DNA from: Sorghum bicolor
Taxonomy: Eukaryota > Streptophyta > Magnoliopsida > Poales > Poaceae
Assembly (NCBI RefSeq): GCF_000003195.3
Contig: NC_012878.2
Location: forward strand, 42,739,821-42,803,820
Direction: 5' to 3'
Length of the DNA stretch: 64,000 bases
This document shows, one piece after another, positions 1 through 11,638 of this stretch (its first letter is position 1; every line of letters starts with the position of its first letter). The translations under genes were made by a program, and so were the position numbers. The notes beneath the pieces were generated by a model. That model was not told the origin of the DNA. It did not search any database and saw nothing but the letters and a program-made list of their open reading frames with translations.

Positions 1-1
1 G

Positions 2-1023
2 GCCGACCACTTCTTTTGGCCAAAGATGAGAAGAGACGTGGAGAGACATGTTCTTCGCTGCGAGTCATGCCACAAAGCTAAGTCTCGTTTGAACCCTCAT
101 GGACTTTACACTCCTCTTCCTATTCCTAGTGCTCCATGGGAAGACATATCTATGGATTTTGTTCTTGGATTACCACGCACTAAGCGGGGAAAGGATTCAA
201 TTTTTGTTGTGGTTGATCGATTTAGCAAAATGGCGCATTTTATTCCATGCCACAAAAGTGTCGATGCTTCGCATATTGCTGATTTATTTTTCAAAGAAGT
301 TGTGCGCTTGCATGGAGTACCACATACTATTGTTTCTGATCGAGATACAAAATTTTTGAGCTATTTCTAGAAAACTTTATGGGGAAAACTTGGGACACGG
401 TTGTTGTTTTCCACAACATGTCATCCGCAAACGGATGGACAAACTGAAGTTGTGAATCAAGCACTATCAATGTTACTGCGAGCTGTTCTCAAAAAGAATT
501 TAAAACTTTGGGAAGAAAGTTTGCCACACGTTGAGTTTGCATACAATAGGGCAGTGCATTCGACTACTAAATTTTGCCCATTTGAAATTGTATATGGGTT
601 CAAACCCACTGCTCCAATAGATCTTTTGCCTTTACCTGTGCAGGAACGATTGAACTTCAATGCAAGCAAGCGAGCTGAATTTGTCAAGAGCCTTCATGAC
701 CGAGCTCGAATCAACATTGAGAAGATGACCAAGATATATGAGAAGCGTGCAAACAAGGGTCGAAAAAAATGTTACTTGAGGTTGGAGATCTCGTTTGGGT
801 ACATCTACGCAAGGATAGATTCCCTGAACAATGCAAGAGCAAGTTGCAGCCCAGAGCAGATGGTCCCTTCAAAGTGCTTCGCAAGATCAATGACAATGCA
901 TATGAAATTGATCTCCCAAGTACATATGGTGTGAGTACAAGCTTCAATGTCGCCGATTTATCTCCTTTCCTGGGATTGGACGAGTCGAGGACGACTCTTT
1001 TTGAAGGGGGGAGGATGATATGA
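2..1023 (+). pseudogene. Ty3/gypsy chromovirus-type integrase remnant (3' end of pol)
   Basis: Reading begins inside the integrase zinc-binding region (a CxxC near 58-72) and runs through the catalytic core. The conserved first Asp lies in the MDF context (about 155), the second in SDRDTKF (about 338) and the Glu in QTDGQTE (about 430-450). A C-terminal [14 protein letters not shown] block (about 787-830) and a NVADLSPF block (about 948-966) follow; these are typical of CRM/Reina-like grass chromoviruses. Two lesions are visible: an in-frame TAG at 368-370, where a Trp is usual, and a frameshift in the A-run at about 763-769. The gene is therefore dead. The 5' part of the element lies outside the window. 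The family placement is inferred from motifs only. Confidence 0.85.
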
Positions 1024-1466
1024 CCATGCCAGCAAGCAAGATGTCATAAGCTTCAAGTCAAGCTACAACCACTCAAGTTTTACCTACACCGACACCAGCT
1101 CAAGTCATCGATGGACCGGTTACACGTAGTCATGCAAAGAAGCTACAACAAAAGGTCCACGCGCTACTTTGTGAGATTCATTTTAACATTAATGAGAATT
1201 ATATACTACCTAAGTGTTCTACCTTGATTGTACTCAGGTATATAGAAGAAGAGAAGGATGAATCAGACCTTGAAGAACGAACCAGTGCAAGTTCTAGAAG
1301 ACACTACAAAACGGACCAGAGAGTCAAAAACGGACCAATGGAAGTCAAGAACGGACCAGTGCAAAGAAATCTTCATAACTTTTTAATCACAAAAGCTATG
1401 AAGGCCCATGAGGACTTGTTGGAAAGCTTGTCGAGTCTATTTTCCAATAAATCTAGTGGCGAATAG
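1024..1466 (+). pseudogene. Post-integrase tail of the gypsy element
   Basis: After the integrase C-terminus a GPVTR-like motif can be read near 1113-1128. It is followed by a stretch containing ALLCE and NENYILPK in the same decayed reading frame, then a charged tail that ends at 1466. This polar tail after a TRA/TRS motif is common at the end of grass chromovirus polyproteins. Frames change more than once, so the piece is not translatable as a unit. No independent function is claimed. Confidence 0.5.
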
Positions 1467-1489
1467 TTTGGATACTCCATATTGCCTGC

Positions 1490-2215
1490 AGACCAGAATT
1501 AGTACAGACTGCTCAGAAGGTCAATAGTCTATCGTGACAGAATGTTGGTACAAATTGTTGTGCAAAACTGTACCAATCTACAATGTTTCGTGGTGGATGG
1601 CATACATTGCTGGAAAGCTCTTGGAGTCTAGTTTCACATCCAAGAAACGGTTCGTCATTTGTACTTCCCAATAAAAAGTTATGGTCAGTTTATTGGAAAC
1701 TGCTCTGGAGGCCAACAGTCACGCGAAGCCAGTTCGGGAATCCATTCCGAGGGGACCTTTCACATTGCCTTCCCTCAGAAACTCTATTTCGTTTTCATAC
1801 CTATCTAGGAGGGTTGTTTCTAGTATAAATATCCCCTACTTCTAAGCTGTCAGCAACCTTTGATCATTTGATAAACTACATGATATTCCAGCCGCGCTGC
1901 TGAGTGCCTTACTCATCCTTTGTTCTTCCTTGTTCTTCTTGGACTTGTGAAGTGAATCCTCTGGGTTCTCCTACTTCGTGCTCTATGGCTTCCGTTCGGC
2001 TGCGTCGTATTGTGTGGATTAGTTCCGGATTGTGGTTCTGCGGTCATTCGGAGATCGAGTCGAAGTCTTCGCGGTTTCAGTGCCTCTCTCCCCGTCGCTT
2101 GGTCGCATCCAACCTTTGTCAGGCATAAAGCTAGTTATCCGTTGTTCGAAGCAAGTTATCCTTGTTCTTTTGATCTACTGTCGTGAAGATCGGGCCACCC
2201 TCGTACCGATTCATA
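1490..2215 (+). mobile_element. Probable 3' LTR of the gypsy element (ends not resolved)
   Basis: The stretch follows the pol tail and contains a TATA-like TATAAATA at 1825-1832 followed by CT-rich leader-like DNA, as expected of an LTR with U3, R and U5. The 5' partner LTR is outside the window, so neither end can be fixed by comparison, and no clear TG...CA pair with a target duplication was found. Boundaries are rough. Confidence 0.35.
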
Positions 2216-3293
2216 TCGGTAGCCTATCACTGTTCCTAGAAGCGAATCGAAGAACACAAACAAGAAGGTATAAACACGCAATCTGAAATTGCAAATATGA
2301 ATAACACGAATATCAATGGAGGGTTCAAGAACTCGGTTCCAAAAAGCTAATCGACATAGTGGAGGAGATCAAGAACCCTGGATCACTGTAAAAGGATTTG
2401 TCACCACAGTTACAAAGAACGATTCAGTTTCTCGATGGAAAACTAAACTCTAAACAAAACCCGAGTCTAAACAGCGGTGGCTGCGGAGAATATAAAAGAG
2501 AGACGTCCTAGGGTTGGAGGCGACCAGGGAGAGGCACCCACAACTTGGGCTTAAGGCCCGACTCGATACATGGCCAAGTTGGCCCAAAATAGGTGATGCA
2601 GCACCTTGTCGTGGTCATACAGATTAATCCACGAATGATTTAGAGCTCGGACTGGATCTAAAACGACGGCGTCGTCGTCCCCTTTCCAACGAGTTTAAGA
2701 TCATCCCATTTCGATGTCGTATGAAGAAATTATGATCGAAACACTGACAACGTGTCTACTGAATTCGAGAGTGATGTGGTAGCTGAGTTGGAGATGAATT
2801 GCAACATGAGAAAGACCAATGTATCCAGCGTGGCGATGTCCTCATCATAAATAATAATTTGTGATTTGAATTTGAGGATCAAACGATATTTTTTATAGCA
2901 AAACTATTTGGATGTACAAGTGCTGATACTATTTTCTTAAATCAAGTTAAATTTAAAATTAATTGAGTCAGTGAAATGCGAGATGTGTATTTATTTCAAG
3001 ACAGAAGAAGCAGTTGTGTTTGATGAGTGCACTCCCCGGTCATTAAATTATACTGTTTAGGACAAGATTTATTTAAATCTTATCTTAAAACTAACAAAAT
3101 CAATAACATTTTATATTATTAGCGTTGCAAGCATACAAATTATGTATAAATGTATATTCCATAATAATTATAAAATGACATAAGTTGAAAGGATTTAAGA
3201 AAATGTTGCAGAAGGAATTAGTGTAGAAACCAGGTAAAATTAAGTGTAACATACACATCTGTGTCTGTAACTGGATTTTTAAAAAAAAGAGCA
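2216..3293. other. Intergenic DNA without a recognisable gene
   Basis: No convincing coding frame is seen. The part at 2,280-2,650 reads like decayed retrotransposon DNA, but no domain could be identified. From 2,840 on it is AT-rich. Confidence 0.4.
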
Positions 3294-3295
3294 TA

Positions 3296-3514
3296 CTCTC
3301 TTCATCTCTAAATATTTATCATTATTAGTGCCTGTGCCACAAATTTGACTAGATTTGTAATATTTGTATCTCCAAACAATTGTTTAAAAAATTAGTTTGA
3401 AATACGTTTCTAATGATTACTAATTACATACTATAAATATAAATATTTTTAATATATGTCTAATTAAAATTTTTTCTTAAAAACACAACGATAAATATTT
3501 AAGAATAGAGTGAG
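3296..3514. mobile_element. Stowaway-like MITE
   Basis: The terminal inverted repeats start with CTCTCTTCATCTCTAAATAT on the left and, read from the other strand on the right, CTCACTCTATTCTTAAATAT. They are flanked by TA at 3294-3295 and 3515-3516. Length is 219 bp and the interior is AT-rich with no ORF. This matches Stowaway (Tc1/mariner-type) MITEs of grasses, which carry a CTCCCTCCGT-like terminus and duplicate TA. Confidence 0.85.
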
Positions 3515-4450
3515 TACCTCACAAAACCCTCTCAGTCCGTAGCCTGATAAACACCAGCAGCCCCCGGATGCAAACGCCTGGCTCTAGCAGGCTCATGCTA
3601 ACATTTCCATAAATCCTATTAGCGAATCAACGAGCACGTACATTTTTTTTTGATTTAAAATTAACGATATGTTTTTCGCCAAATAACATCATAGATACTT
3701 AGAAAATATATGGTGCAAATAACGGAAACTAGCGTGCGATAACGGAAACCGTTATCATTTGTACATGCGGTTTCCGTTATCATTTTTGTATAAATTTTTC
3801 TAGTTTGAGCTTGCATCTCAAGTTTTACATGTGATTGCATTTTTTTTGCGATGAAAGAAGAAATATATTAGATAAAAATTAGGTACATGAACAAGTTACA
3901 AAACGTTGGGCCTTACATAAATATCCAGAAAACTAATTCTCGTCTAAAATATAGCCACGCCTTGTGAAAAGCTCCGGATGTCAAAACCAAACTTATACAA
4001 CGATTTTTAGTACGGAGGACCGTATAGCCAAACATTCAACAAAAGATCTGAGAAAGATGTCCAACGAATGACGGCCAACATTCATTTAGATGGGGTTGAG
4101 AAACTTATTCTATCCAATGATTTTCTTTTTCTGCCACCAAAGAATGAAGACGATTGATCTGATCGTAACTAGATTGAGGATGCTGACAATAATAACTATG
4201 GCGTCAGCATCCCATGTGACTACATATATGAATGTACCGTGAATATACTACAAAGTTTTGATTTTCTCGAATCACAAAATCTATTTTTAAATAGTTTGTA
4301 TCTTTGCACCATATATTTCTCACGATACTTAATATATGTATTAAATCAATCAAGGTTAATACAGTTAAACCGAAACATTTTTTGTAAAGCTTTAACATTT
4401 TTTATCCAATCTGGAACATCAATTTTTCTCTTGAGTTTGGAACAACTTTA
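3515..4450. other. Intergenic DNA; possible LINE 3' end on the minus strand
   Basis: No gene is seen. A short perfect inverted repeat lies at 3738-3750/3769-3781. On the minus strand, 3,840-4,190 reads like the 3' untranslated end of a plant LINE, running into an A-rich tail at about 3,838-3,850. No reverse transcriptase frame is present, so this is a weak call. Confidence 0.3.
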
Positions 4451-5125
4451 TGTTAAATATTATATGGGTTTAGGCCCATATATTATTTGATGATAATTAA
4501 TTATAAGACCTGTAATAAATGCCATACTATAAATGATTTAATACCAAATTGGTTGTTAACATTTTGTTTACTCAACTTAAATAGGCGGCTTATCACAGCT
4601 CCTATAGAGAAGTTGAGGAAGGAAAAAAAGGAGGCCACATGCGTGTGCGCCTCCGCTGCCGCTGAGTGAGCGAGCGTGACGCGCGTGTATACGTTTTGCC
4701 TGGTGTAAAAGAAAAGAGAGGAAAAACGGAATCCTGCGGGCAATTAGATTTTTAGGACGTTTTGCATGGTGAAAAAGGAAAGAGAAAAAAACATCTCCTT
4801 CCTCGGATTCGCGGGATAACTTTCTGGTGGACGTTCGAGGGACTACACTGCGAACCTCTTCCTGCATCGACTGTGGTCCGCTACTTCAAGCAACACACTA
4901 TGTCGACTAGTGCGAATGGAGCTGTCAGAGCCTTTGGCACTGGTCCCTCCTCTGGATATATTAAATTGTTATATCTTATTTTTAGTATGTCTACAATCAT
5001 ATTTTTCAATGTTTATCACTAGTCTGAGTGGCGATAAAATTGTACACGTGCACATATATGCCACCACTTTGATGATTATATTTTTTTGGATTACATCAAA
5101 TATTAAAATATCTAAATTTCTAACA
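4451..5125 (+). repeat. 5' LTR of the copia element
   Basis: The LTR is 675 bp, begins TGTT and ends AACA. Its last 303 bp, from about 4823, align with 16546-16851. The end is fixed by that comparison and the start by the CTTTA target duplication. No good tRNA-Met primer site is visible directly after it, so that stretch may have decayed. Confidence 0.8.
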
Positions 5126-5154
5126 ATCCAAAAACATGATATTAGGCATGTTTC

Positions 5155-5310
5155 TATTAGTGGTTTTGCTGTTGTGTTAAAACTAGACAATTTTGATGGT
5201 TCAAACTTCAAACTATAAGCGGTGGCACGCAAGAATGGTGTTGTGGTTGACTGCTATGAGTTGTTATCACGCCGCAAAAGGGAAGCCAGAATAATTTACT
5301 CCTGAGGAGC
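5155..5310 (+). pseudogene. Copia gag, N-terminal part (interrupted gene, piece 1)
   Basis: This piece reads FDGSNFK, then after a one-base shift and a stop, a WHARMVLWLTAMSC-like block and KGKPE..FTPEE. These are the usual opening residues of the gag (UBN2-type) protein of grass copia elements. It breaks off at GGAGC (5306-5310), which is one arm of the target duplication of the inserted solo LTR. The frame resumes at 15066, so the two pieces are one gene split by 9.75 kb of later insertions. Confidence 0.75.
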
Positions 5311-5430
5311 AGTAATACCCGATTTTAAGGATAAAACCAGATATACACTATATGTGAGTTTTAAAGGACCTCACATACAGCTACAAATAAGGGGTAATAT
5401 CAAAGGACAATGCATAAATATATAACGTAC

Positions 5431-6614
5431 TGTTGACGGTCCTTAATACTCACATTTAACCGTCAATTAATCATAGAAAAGGACTTATATGCAACCAACA
5501 CCAGACTTAGGGTTTTATCTGACAGAATTCCACGAGTTTTGGTGTTTGTCTATTTCTGCAGGGGGTTAGGCCCACACGTCGGGTTTACATATAGATATTA
5601 ACGTGCCGCGCAATTTTCTATCATCTAGAAGACTCCAGAAGCCACGGGAACGAACGGGAAGCCGAGAGGGCTCAGGGACAGGGCGCCCGCCCACCTTTTC
5701 CACCAATCATGATCAACTTTGCGGATCGTGCTCCACCGACCTAAGGGATCAAGGAAAACCGTGCGATTGATGTCGGTTTGATCCGACGGCCCAGATTCAT
5801 CTAAAAAGACTATATAAGCAAGGCCCCCTGGCCCCTGGAGATCATACCTCTTCTACATAATCAAAGCTAGGATTTCAATTCTTCATCCAAGTAGAGAGGA
5901 TCCCTCTAGTTCATCTAGTTCTAGTTCATCTAGTTCTAGTTCTAGTTAGTTCTAGTGGTAATCTAGAAAATAGGGAGAGAGAAGAGGAGAGCGGAGGAGG
6001 AGCCGGATATGTCGGATCTTCCTCAACTTTATTCTTTTGCAGCAACTGGTTCGTTCTTCATCGTTCTCCAAGTTCTTCAATTCATAATTCCTGAGTTCTT
6101 TAATTACTTTTATTTACACTCAAGTTATTTATTGGATTCCCTCTTGCATCAAGTGCTTTAGTCTTTATAACGCTAGAGTAGTAATTAATAGATTAGACGT
6201 GGTGTTTAGTCTTGCATTTACCTGGAATTGCACCCAATCCTGCGGATTGTTGTGGTAGCCCTAGGGTAGTGACAGCCCTAACGTTCGACGTATTCCACCT
6301 CGTTCGGATCGGTGTTTGTAGGACCGTAGTCAGAGCTTCCTAGCCCCCTTCTCATCTCTTTCTGTGGTTAGTGTTCTGATGTCCCGAAATAAATAATCTT
6401 TAAAGTAATTCTTAGATCAACTAGAGAACTCTCAGGAAACTTCCTCTCTTCCCACCAAAAATAATTATATAGTTATCCTTAGGCGATTTTGATTCTTAAT
6501 TAGTACACTCACGTTCCCTGTGGAAAATCGATACTCTGGAATACTTCCGGGTGAAGGCTACATCGGTATCCGTACGCTTGTGGATTTTTCTGTTTGCGTT
6601 TAAAATACCCAACA
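5431..6614 (+). repeat. 5' LTR of the Tat/Athila-like element
   Basis: The LTR is 1,184 bp, TG...CA. A TATA box (TATATAA, 5811-5817) marks the U3/R border. A run of short CTAGTT repeats lies at about 5906-5957. Compared with the 3' LTR it lacks 23 bp near 5557 but keeps about 590 bp (5894-6484) that the 3' copy has lost. Confidence 0.85.
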
Positions 6615-6621
6615 AGCTTTC

Positions 6622-6639
6622 TGGCGTCGTTGCCGGGGA
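6622..6639 (+). promoter_or_regulatory. Primer binding site complementary to tRNA-Asp
   Basis: TGGCGTCGTTGCCGGGGA lies seven bases after the 5' LTR. It matches the reverse complement of the 3' end of plant tRNA-Asp(GUC) with one mismatch (T for C at the sixth base). Use of tRNA-Asp is typical of Athila/Tat gypsy elements. Confidence 0.8.
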
Positions 6640-8427
6640 ATGGTAGCTGTGCTAGTTTCGAACCAAGTCGTCCGTGTATCCTGGTTCTTTTCCTTTTTTA
6701 CCACACACACCTTACCATTTTCACCACACCACATGGATTTCACTCTAAACATTAATGAGCATGGAATTTATTTCATAGCCACTTCATATACTCCATGCTC
6801 ATATGCAACATCTTCCCAATCTTTCGGTCTCTCCAATATCACCACATTCGAGATCTCCATCCCCCTCTTCCTTTCTATTTATAAAAACTTTAAAAGGGCG
6901 GTTGTCGATGCATATGTCTATAATAAGTTTTGTAGATCTCGTTGAGTTGATCTTGATATAGGTCAGCGTTGAAGGGAAAACCACTTCGCCGACATAAATC
7001 GATAGTTTCCCAAGGACAAGCTTAGTGTCCTAAAATAAGCGCTGATCGGATCGTAACATGAACTTTTAATTATTTGCAACATTAACTTGTGTATTGAGCA
7101 TATAAGGATAATCGTAAAAATATTCCTTCGGGTATTCTTGTCACTAACCTTTCCAGGATTGGAGCAAGAAGATCGGATGAATGACAAGCACAAGGTATGT
7201 CCAATCAATCATCATACAACATTAAATTAAATTCATCCAAACTTGAATTTTGCAAAATTCAAGCTTGGGGGAGTACTTTACATAAAAACATCATTTGCCA
7301 TGTTGCTATGTTGGTTGTCCTTACCTTTGGGACATGCTCAATTTGTTAAATACTAATCACACTACTTCATCTCCACTTGAGTAGATCTCTATAAATGCTC
7401 TCATGCTACCTTTATTTGCTTTAGTATATGTCTAGGTTTGGAGTAGTTTCATTTATCTCTTAATTAAGCATGGTGCTTAGTTTAGGAATGATGATCTTAC
7501 TTCCAAGGGATTTTAAATTAAGCATGGTGCTTAAGTTAAAATGCCCTCCTAAATCAAATTAGACATGGTGTCTAGGTTGATTTTTGAGCCGATAGTATGC
7601 TATAATAGATATTGGATATTTTGTTGGACTAACCCCTGCAGGAAAACTTTCAATATCGACCTGGGAAGTCCTGAGATAAACTCACATTGGAGACAAAGAG
7701 AGAGACACATGAAGTTTAACAATTTACACAAGGAAGGCATAGCTCACAAGAGATGATCCATGGAGGGTGCCACAAACACGATGCATAACCGCTAAGAAAG
7801 GAAAGCTTCCACAAGGTGATATTGTACCATCATTCTTCAAGTAAGGTAACATCTTAAGGTACTTGACTATCACTTCTATAAGCTTCTCCTTGGTTCTAGT
7901 GTTCACATGAATAAAAGAGACAAACATGTATGATTTACAACTCTAGATTAACCAACCCAGTCGATTCAATATGTTTAGTCCTTCCACCTTTGTGATCCCA
8001 CACTCCTAATCGTATGAACTAAAATGTTGCACACGCAATCTTTGGAAGATATATAAAAAAAGATAAGTATAGATAGATTATCTTTCCATAAGGTTGAGCA
8101 ATCTGCTCTAACAAATATTTTAAATGCTACACTCATGATCTTATTATCCATTAACTTTGTCTTGCTCACTATGCTTAAGGTTAGAGAAGAACAAATACAC
8201 TTTTAGTTCTGTTGGTGTTTTCCACCAACAGAGCCCATGCACTTGATCTCTGCCTTGTCTCTATGAGTAGGTACACTTTGAGCAAAATATGAAGGACTTT
8301 TACAACTCCCAGACTCCACCAAGTGAAGAACCTAGATCTACGAGCACAAACACACTGGAGATACTGGACACTCAGGCGATCACTGCCCTGAGATGCTTGA
8401 GGACGTAACTACTGGAGTAACCCCGTT

Positions 8428-9057
8428 ATGGAAGTAATTACTGACCTTCTGCCGGTCAAGAGAGACGATCCAGGACGCCACGTCATCCCGATCTCCATCG
8501 GCATGGTGGACTTCCTAGAAGCACTCTGCGACTTTGGTTCCAGCGTCAACATTATGCCCAGGGTACTCTATGAAAAATTCTTTACACATCCTTTACTAGA
8601 AACAACCATGTGTTTGCAGCCTGCAGATCGGACACTAAGTTCTCCAAAGGGAATATTGAAGAACCTCTGCGTCTGAGTTGGTACTTTGTACGCTCCAGCG
8701 GACTTCTTGGTAATAGAGACTGGTACTGATGAGAGGGCACCCATCATCCTAGGGAGGTCATTCCTGAACACCTCAGGAGCTGTCATCTACGCTAGTGCTA
8801 CCAAGATCAGTTTCTACATCAAGGGGAGGAAGGAGACGTTTTCCTTCAAGAACAAGACTACACAAATCTCAGAGCAATCCCGACATGAACCAAGGAAGAG
8901 GACCAATAGGAGGAACGGGAACAAGGAAGTGTGGACCGAGTCAGTTAAGATGGTCACTGCAGTTCAAGGAGGTCAAGATCGTCGACTTAAGTCATCATTC
9001 CTGACCAAAAAGGACGACCCAGCTCTAGATGGCAGATCAGACATTCCGAAAGATTAA
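8428..9057 (+). pseudogene. Gypsy aspartic protease remnant (Athila/Tat type)
   Basis: The frame reads a CDFGSSVNIMP active-site block at about 8527-8559 and a LGRSFLNTSGAVI block at about 8749-8787, the second half of the protease fold. In this lineage the canonical Asp-Ser/Thr-Gly is often replaced by Asp-Leu-Gly; here it is Asp-Phe-Gly. A TGA at 8674-8676 interrupts it. No start codon is evident; the true upstream gag is not recognisable. Confidence 0.7.
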
Positions 9058-9065
9058 AGGTTATT

Positions 9066-9203
9066 GACATGGGAGAAGACGAATACGATCCACCCGTCAT
9101 CCTTGGAAGACCGTTCCTCAGCACCGTTAAAGCAATCATCTACATTGGAACCGGAGAAGTCCACATGCACTTCCCCTCTGAGAAGGTACCGCTATTTTAC
9201 TGA
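9066..9203 (+). pseudogene. Second protease C-terminal block in a different frame
   Basis: Frame 3 reads DPPVILGRPFLSTVKAIIYI and then a HMHFPSEKV block. This is a second copy of the LGRPFL...AII protease half, about 330 bp after the first. Downstream, decayed frames read a KDGWADYEGEVV block (about 9283-9318). The arrangement suggests a duplicated or recombined protease segment rather than one linear gene. Confidence 0.6.
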
Positions 9204-11621
9204 CCCTAACTATATAGTTGAAGACCCTAAGCAGGTCAGGACAAGAAGAAGATGACACAACCGCCACCAGAGGAGGCAAATCAAGGACGGATGGGCAGAC
9301 TATGAAGGAGAAGTAGTAAGGTCTAAAGACATACAACTTGAACATAACTGTCCTGAGGAGACCGTAGCACCGAGTTAGGTGTGGAGAGAGAAGATAGTTA
9401 TACACAAAGTGGAGACGCTGCTGGAATCACCGACTACGCCATCCAGCAAATCCCAGGACGACTGAGAAAATGGAGAGTCCCGTTCGGAGGACTTAAAAAC
9501 ACAGAACGCCTTGCCAAGAGGTAAACTTGGTAGTTATCTTTTTTCTTTTAATTATTTAAAATAGTTTGCTTAGTTAATCAGGTTCATATCATCGTGAAAA
9601 GAAAATAAAAATATTAAAAATAGTAAGCCCCATGTGAGTATGCTCATGGCATAAACCCATAAGTACATTCACTGTGGTGGCGTAAAAATGAAATAAATAT
9701 ATTCCTGTCCTATAAAAATAAAATTATAAAAATAGATTTATGATCCTACCAAAGAAAATAATATTTATTAGAGGAAGCTCAATATGATAAAGGCTAGATA
9801 TTTGTGCTAACACTTAACTAGTTCTACAAAGCTTTGTTGTCTATTTGAGCTCTACAGAATTCAAGGATCAAAGAAGACTAGCTAACGGAGGACATCCTAA
9901 TCGCTGTCAGGGTGCTGCTGACATTCAAATACACCTCCGCCACCTGCTAGCTACATCAGAAAAAATTACGTCAAAATCCAGCTTGGGGGAGAGCACTCCC
10001 ATTTATCCAGCTAAGTGTTCTACTCACGTTTATACTTTACTCAAATAATAAAAAGATGTATAATCATAACAATCCAAATAAATATTTTGTGCTTATATAT
10101 ATATCTCTTTGCTTAGTTTGCTAAATAAATAAATAAATAAAATTTGCTATGAACCCTCATGATAAGCTCTCACATGGAAATGATGAATAGTTGCTCTACC
10201 ATGACTAGTTCTCAAAATTGAAATCTCTCTCAGGTTTAGGCATGACTGTTATTAATTAAAATTTGCTCTAAACCTGAACTTGTGGAAAGAGTACTTGATC
10301 TAAAGTCTAAGTCGTTAACGGATATGATATGGGAAGGTTGAGCTGCTGTTTATCTGTTCCTAGAGATGCTAGAATTCTGGAGGATTTTATCTTTGAAAAT
10401 CTTTAAAATATTACATGATGAGTTCCTATATGATGAGAGTTTAAATTCCTACCCCAGCCACATACACATGCTTATTAGACTAGGAACCATACATTTACTT
10501 TTTACTGCTTATGAGCATTGAGTGTGGTCAAGCTGTGTAGACCCTTAGGAGCTTGTCATGTGGTTAAATCAAGATTCACTTGCACGTCCACTCACACATG
10601 CTGCTTCTACTCTGGAAGTACGCATCCACATATACCCACCCATTTCCATCTTCAGAACCACCCAAAAATATTCTACTCCTAATCCGGGAGAGAATAGCCA
10701 AAAACATTATCCTATCCCTGTTATTCCCCGTGAAATAAATGTTCAAGATATTTTGGGTACTACCACTTGCTACATTCCAGGAGGGTGAGTGCTCTGAAAA
10801 AAAGAAGATATGAGGAAATAAAAAGGGGCATGTGCCCGGAACCTCGAAAGAAAAGAAAAAGTGAGACGAGAGGTAAAAATGGACAAGTGTCCGACAGTAA
10901 AATTAGGGGTACAAGATACCCACCTGAGAGAAAAGAAAAAGAAAATATAGAGCATCTCATTCTCCTCAAAAAGTTTCAAAAGAGCAAGAGAGGTATGTAT
11001 CCCCTCAAAAGAGCACAAGTAGAATTAGACTTTCACCATTGTTATCACCATCATCACCATACATCATTCATTCGCCACACATGCATGTCTTGATTTGACT
11101 TATTGACTTGTTCTTCTAGATCCATGGTTTGACTATGCAATAAATGTCTTGTAAGTATTAGTTGTCTCCCACCTATGAGCTCCAGATATCAAAATCTTAT
11201 TAGAGTAGGGTGAGAGAGAAGGCAATGCCACTATGCCTCATACCAAAAATACCACATACTTTGAGAGAAGGCATACACCATTACTGCCTTGGTAAGGATC
11301 TAGAAATACCACAAAAGAGAGACTAGAGAGAGTCATACAAGGAATCTCTGAGTTTTATTTGAAAATCTGCAAAAACTCCAGAGCTATAGTTAATCGAAGA
11401 ACAAGAGATATGGCGCTTGACTAGACCGTTCTATCTTTTAACTCCTCAAGACACAAGTGACGGTTGCAAGCCCCATGGTGGAAGGTAAAATAAGTAAGTT
11501 TAAATCTTAACAGTTTACCCTAACCCAGAGATGAGATCTTGTTTGAACGCATGTGTACCTTTAAGGCATGAAACCACTGCAGAAACTCTTGAGTTCATCT
11601 TTGCTCAGGGACGAGCAAAGG

Positions 11622-11638
11622 TTAAGCTTGGGAGAGCT
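11622..11638 (+). promoter_or_regulatory. Polypurine tract before the 3' LTR
   Basis: AAGCTTGGGAGAGCTTG directly precedes the TGTTGACGG start of the 3' LTR. It is the expected plus-strand primer site. Two better-preserved relatives of this motif lie inside the element at 7261-7272 and 9981-9992. Confidence 0.6.

Noticed and set aside
8428..9520. A complete pol gene in the Tat-like element
   Set aside because: No reverse transcriptase YIDD/FIDD block, RNase H or integrase triad could be found anywhere between 6,640 and 11,620 on the plus strand.
10100..10141. TAAA microsatellite as a matrix or origin element
   Set aside because: A simple AT-rich microsatellite; nothing supports a function.
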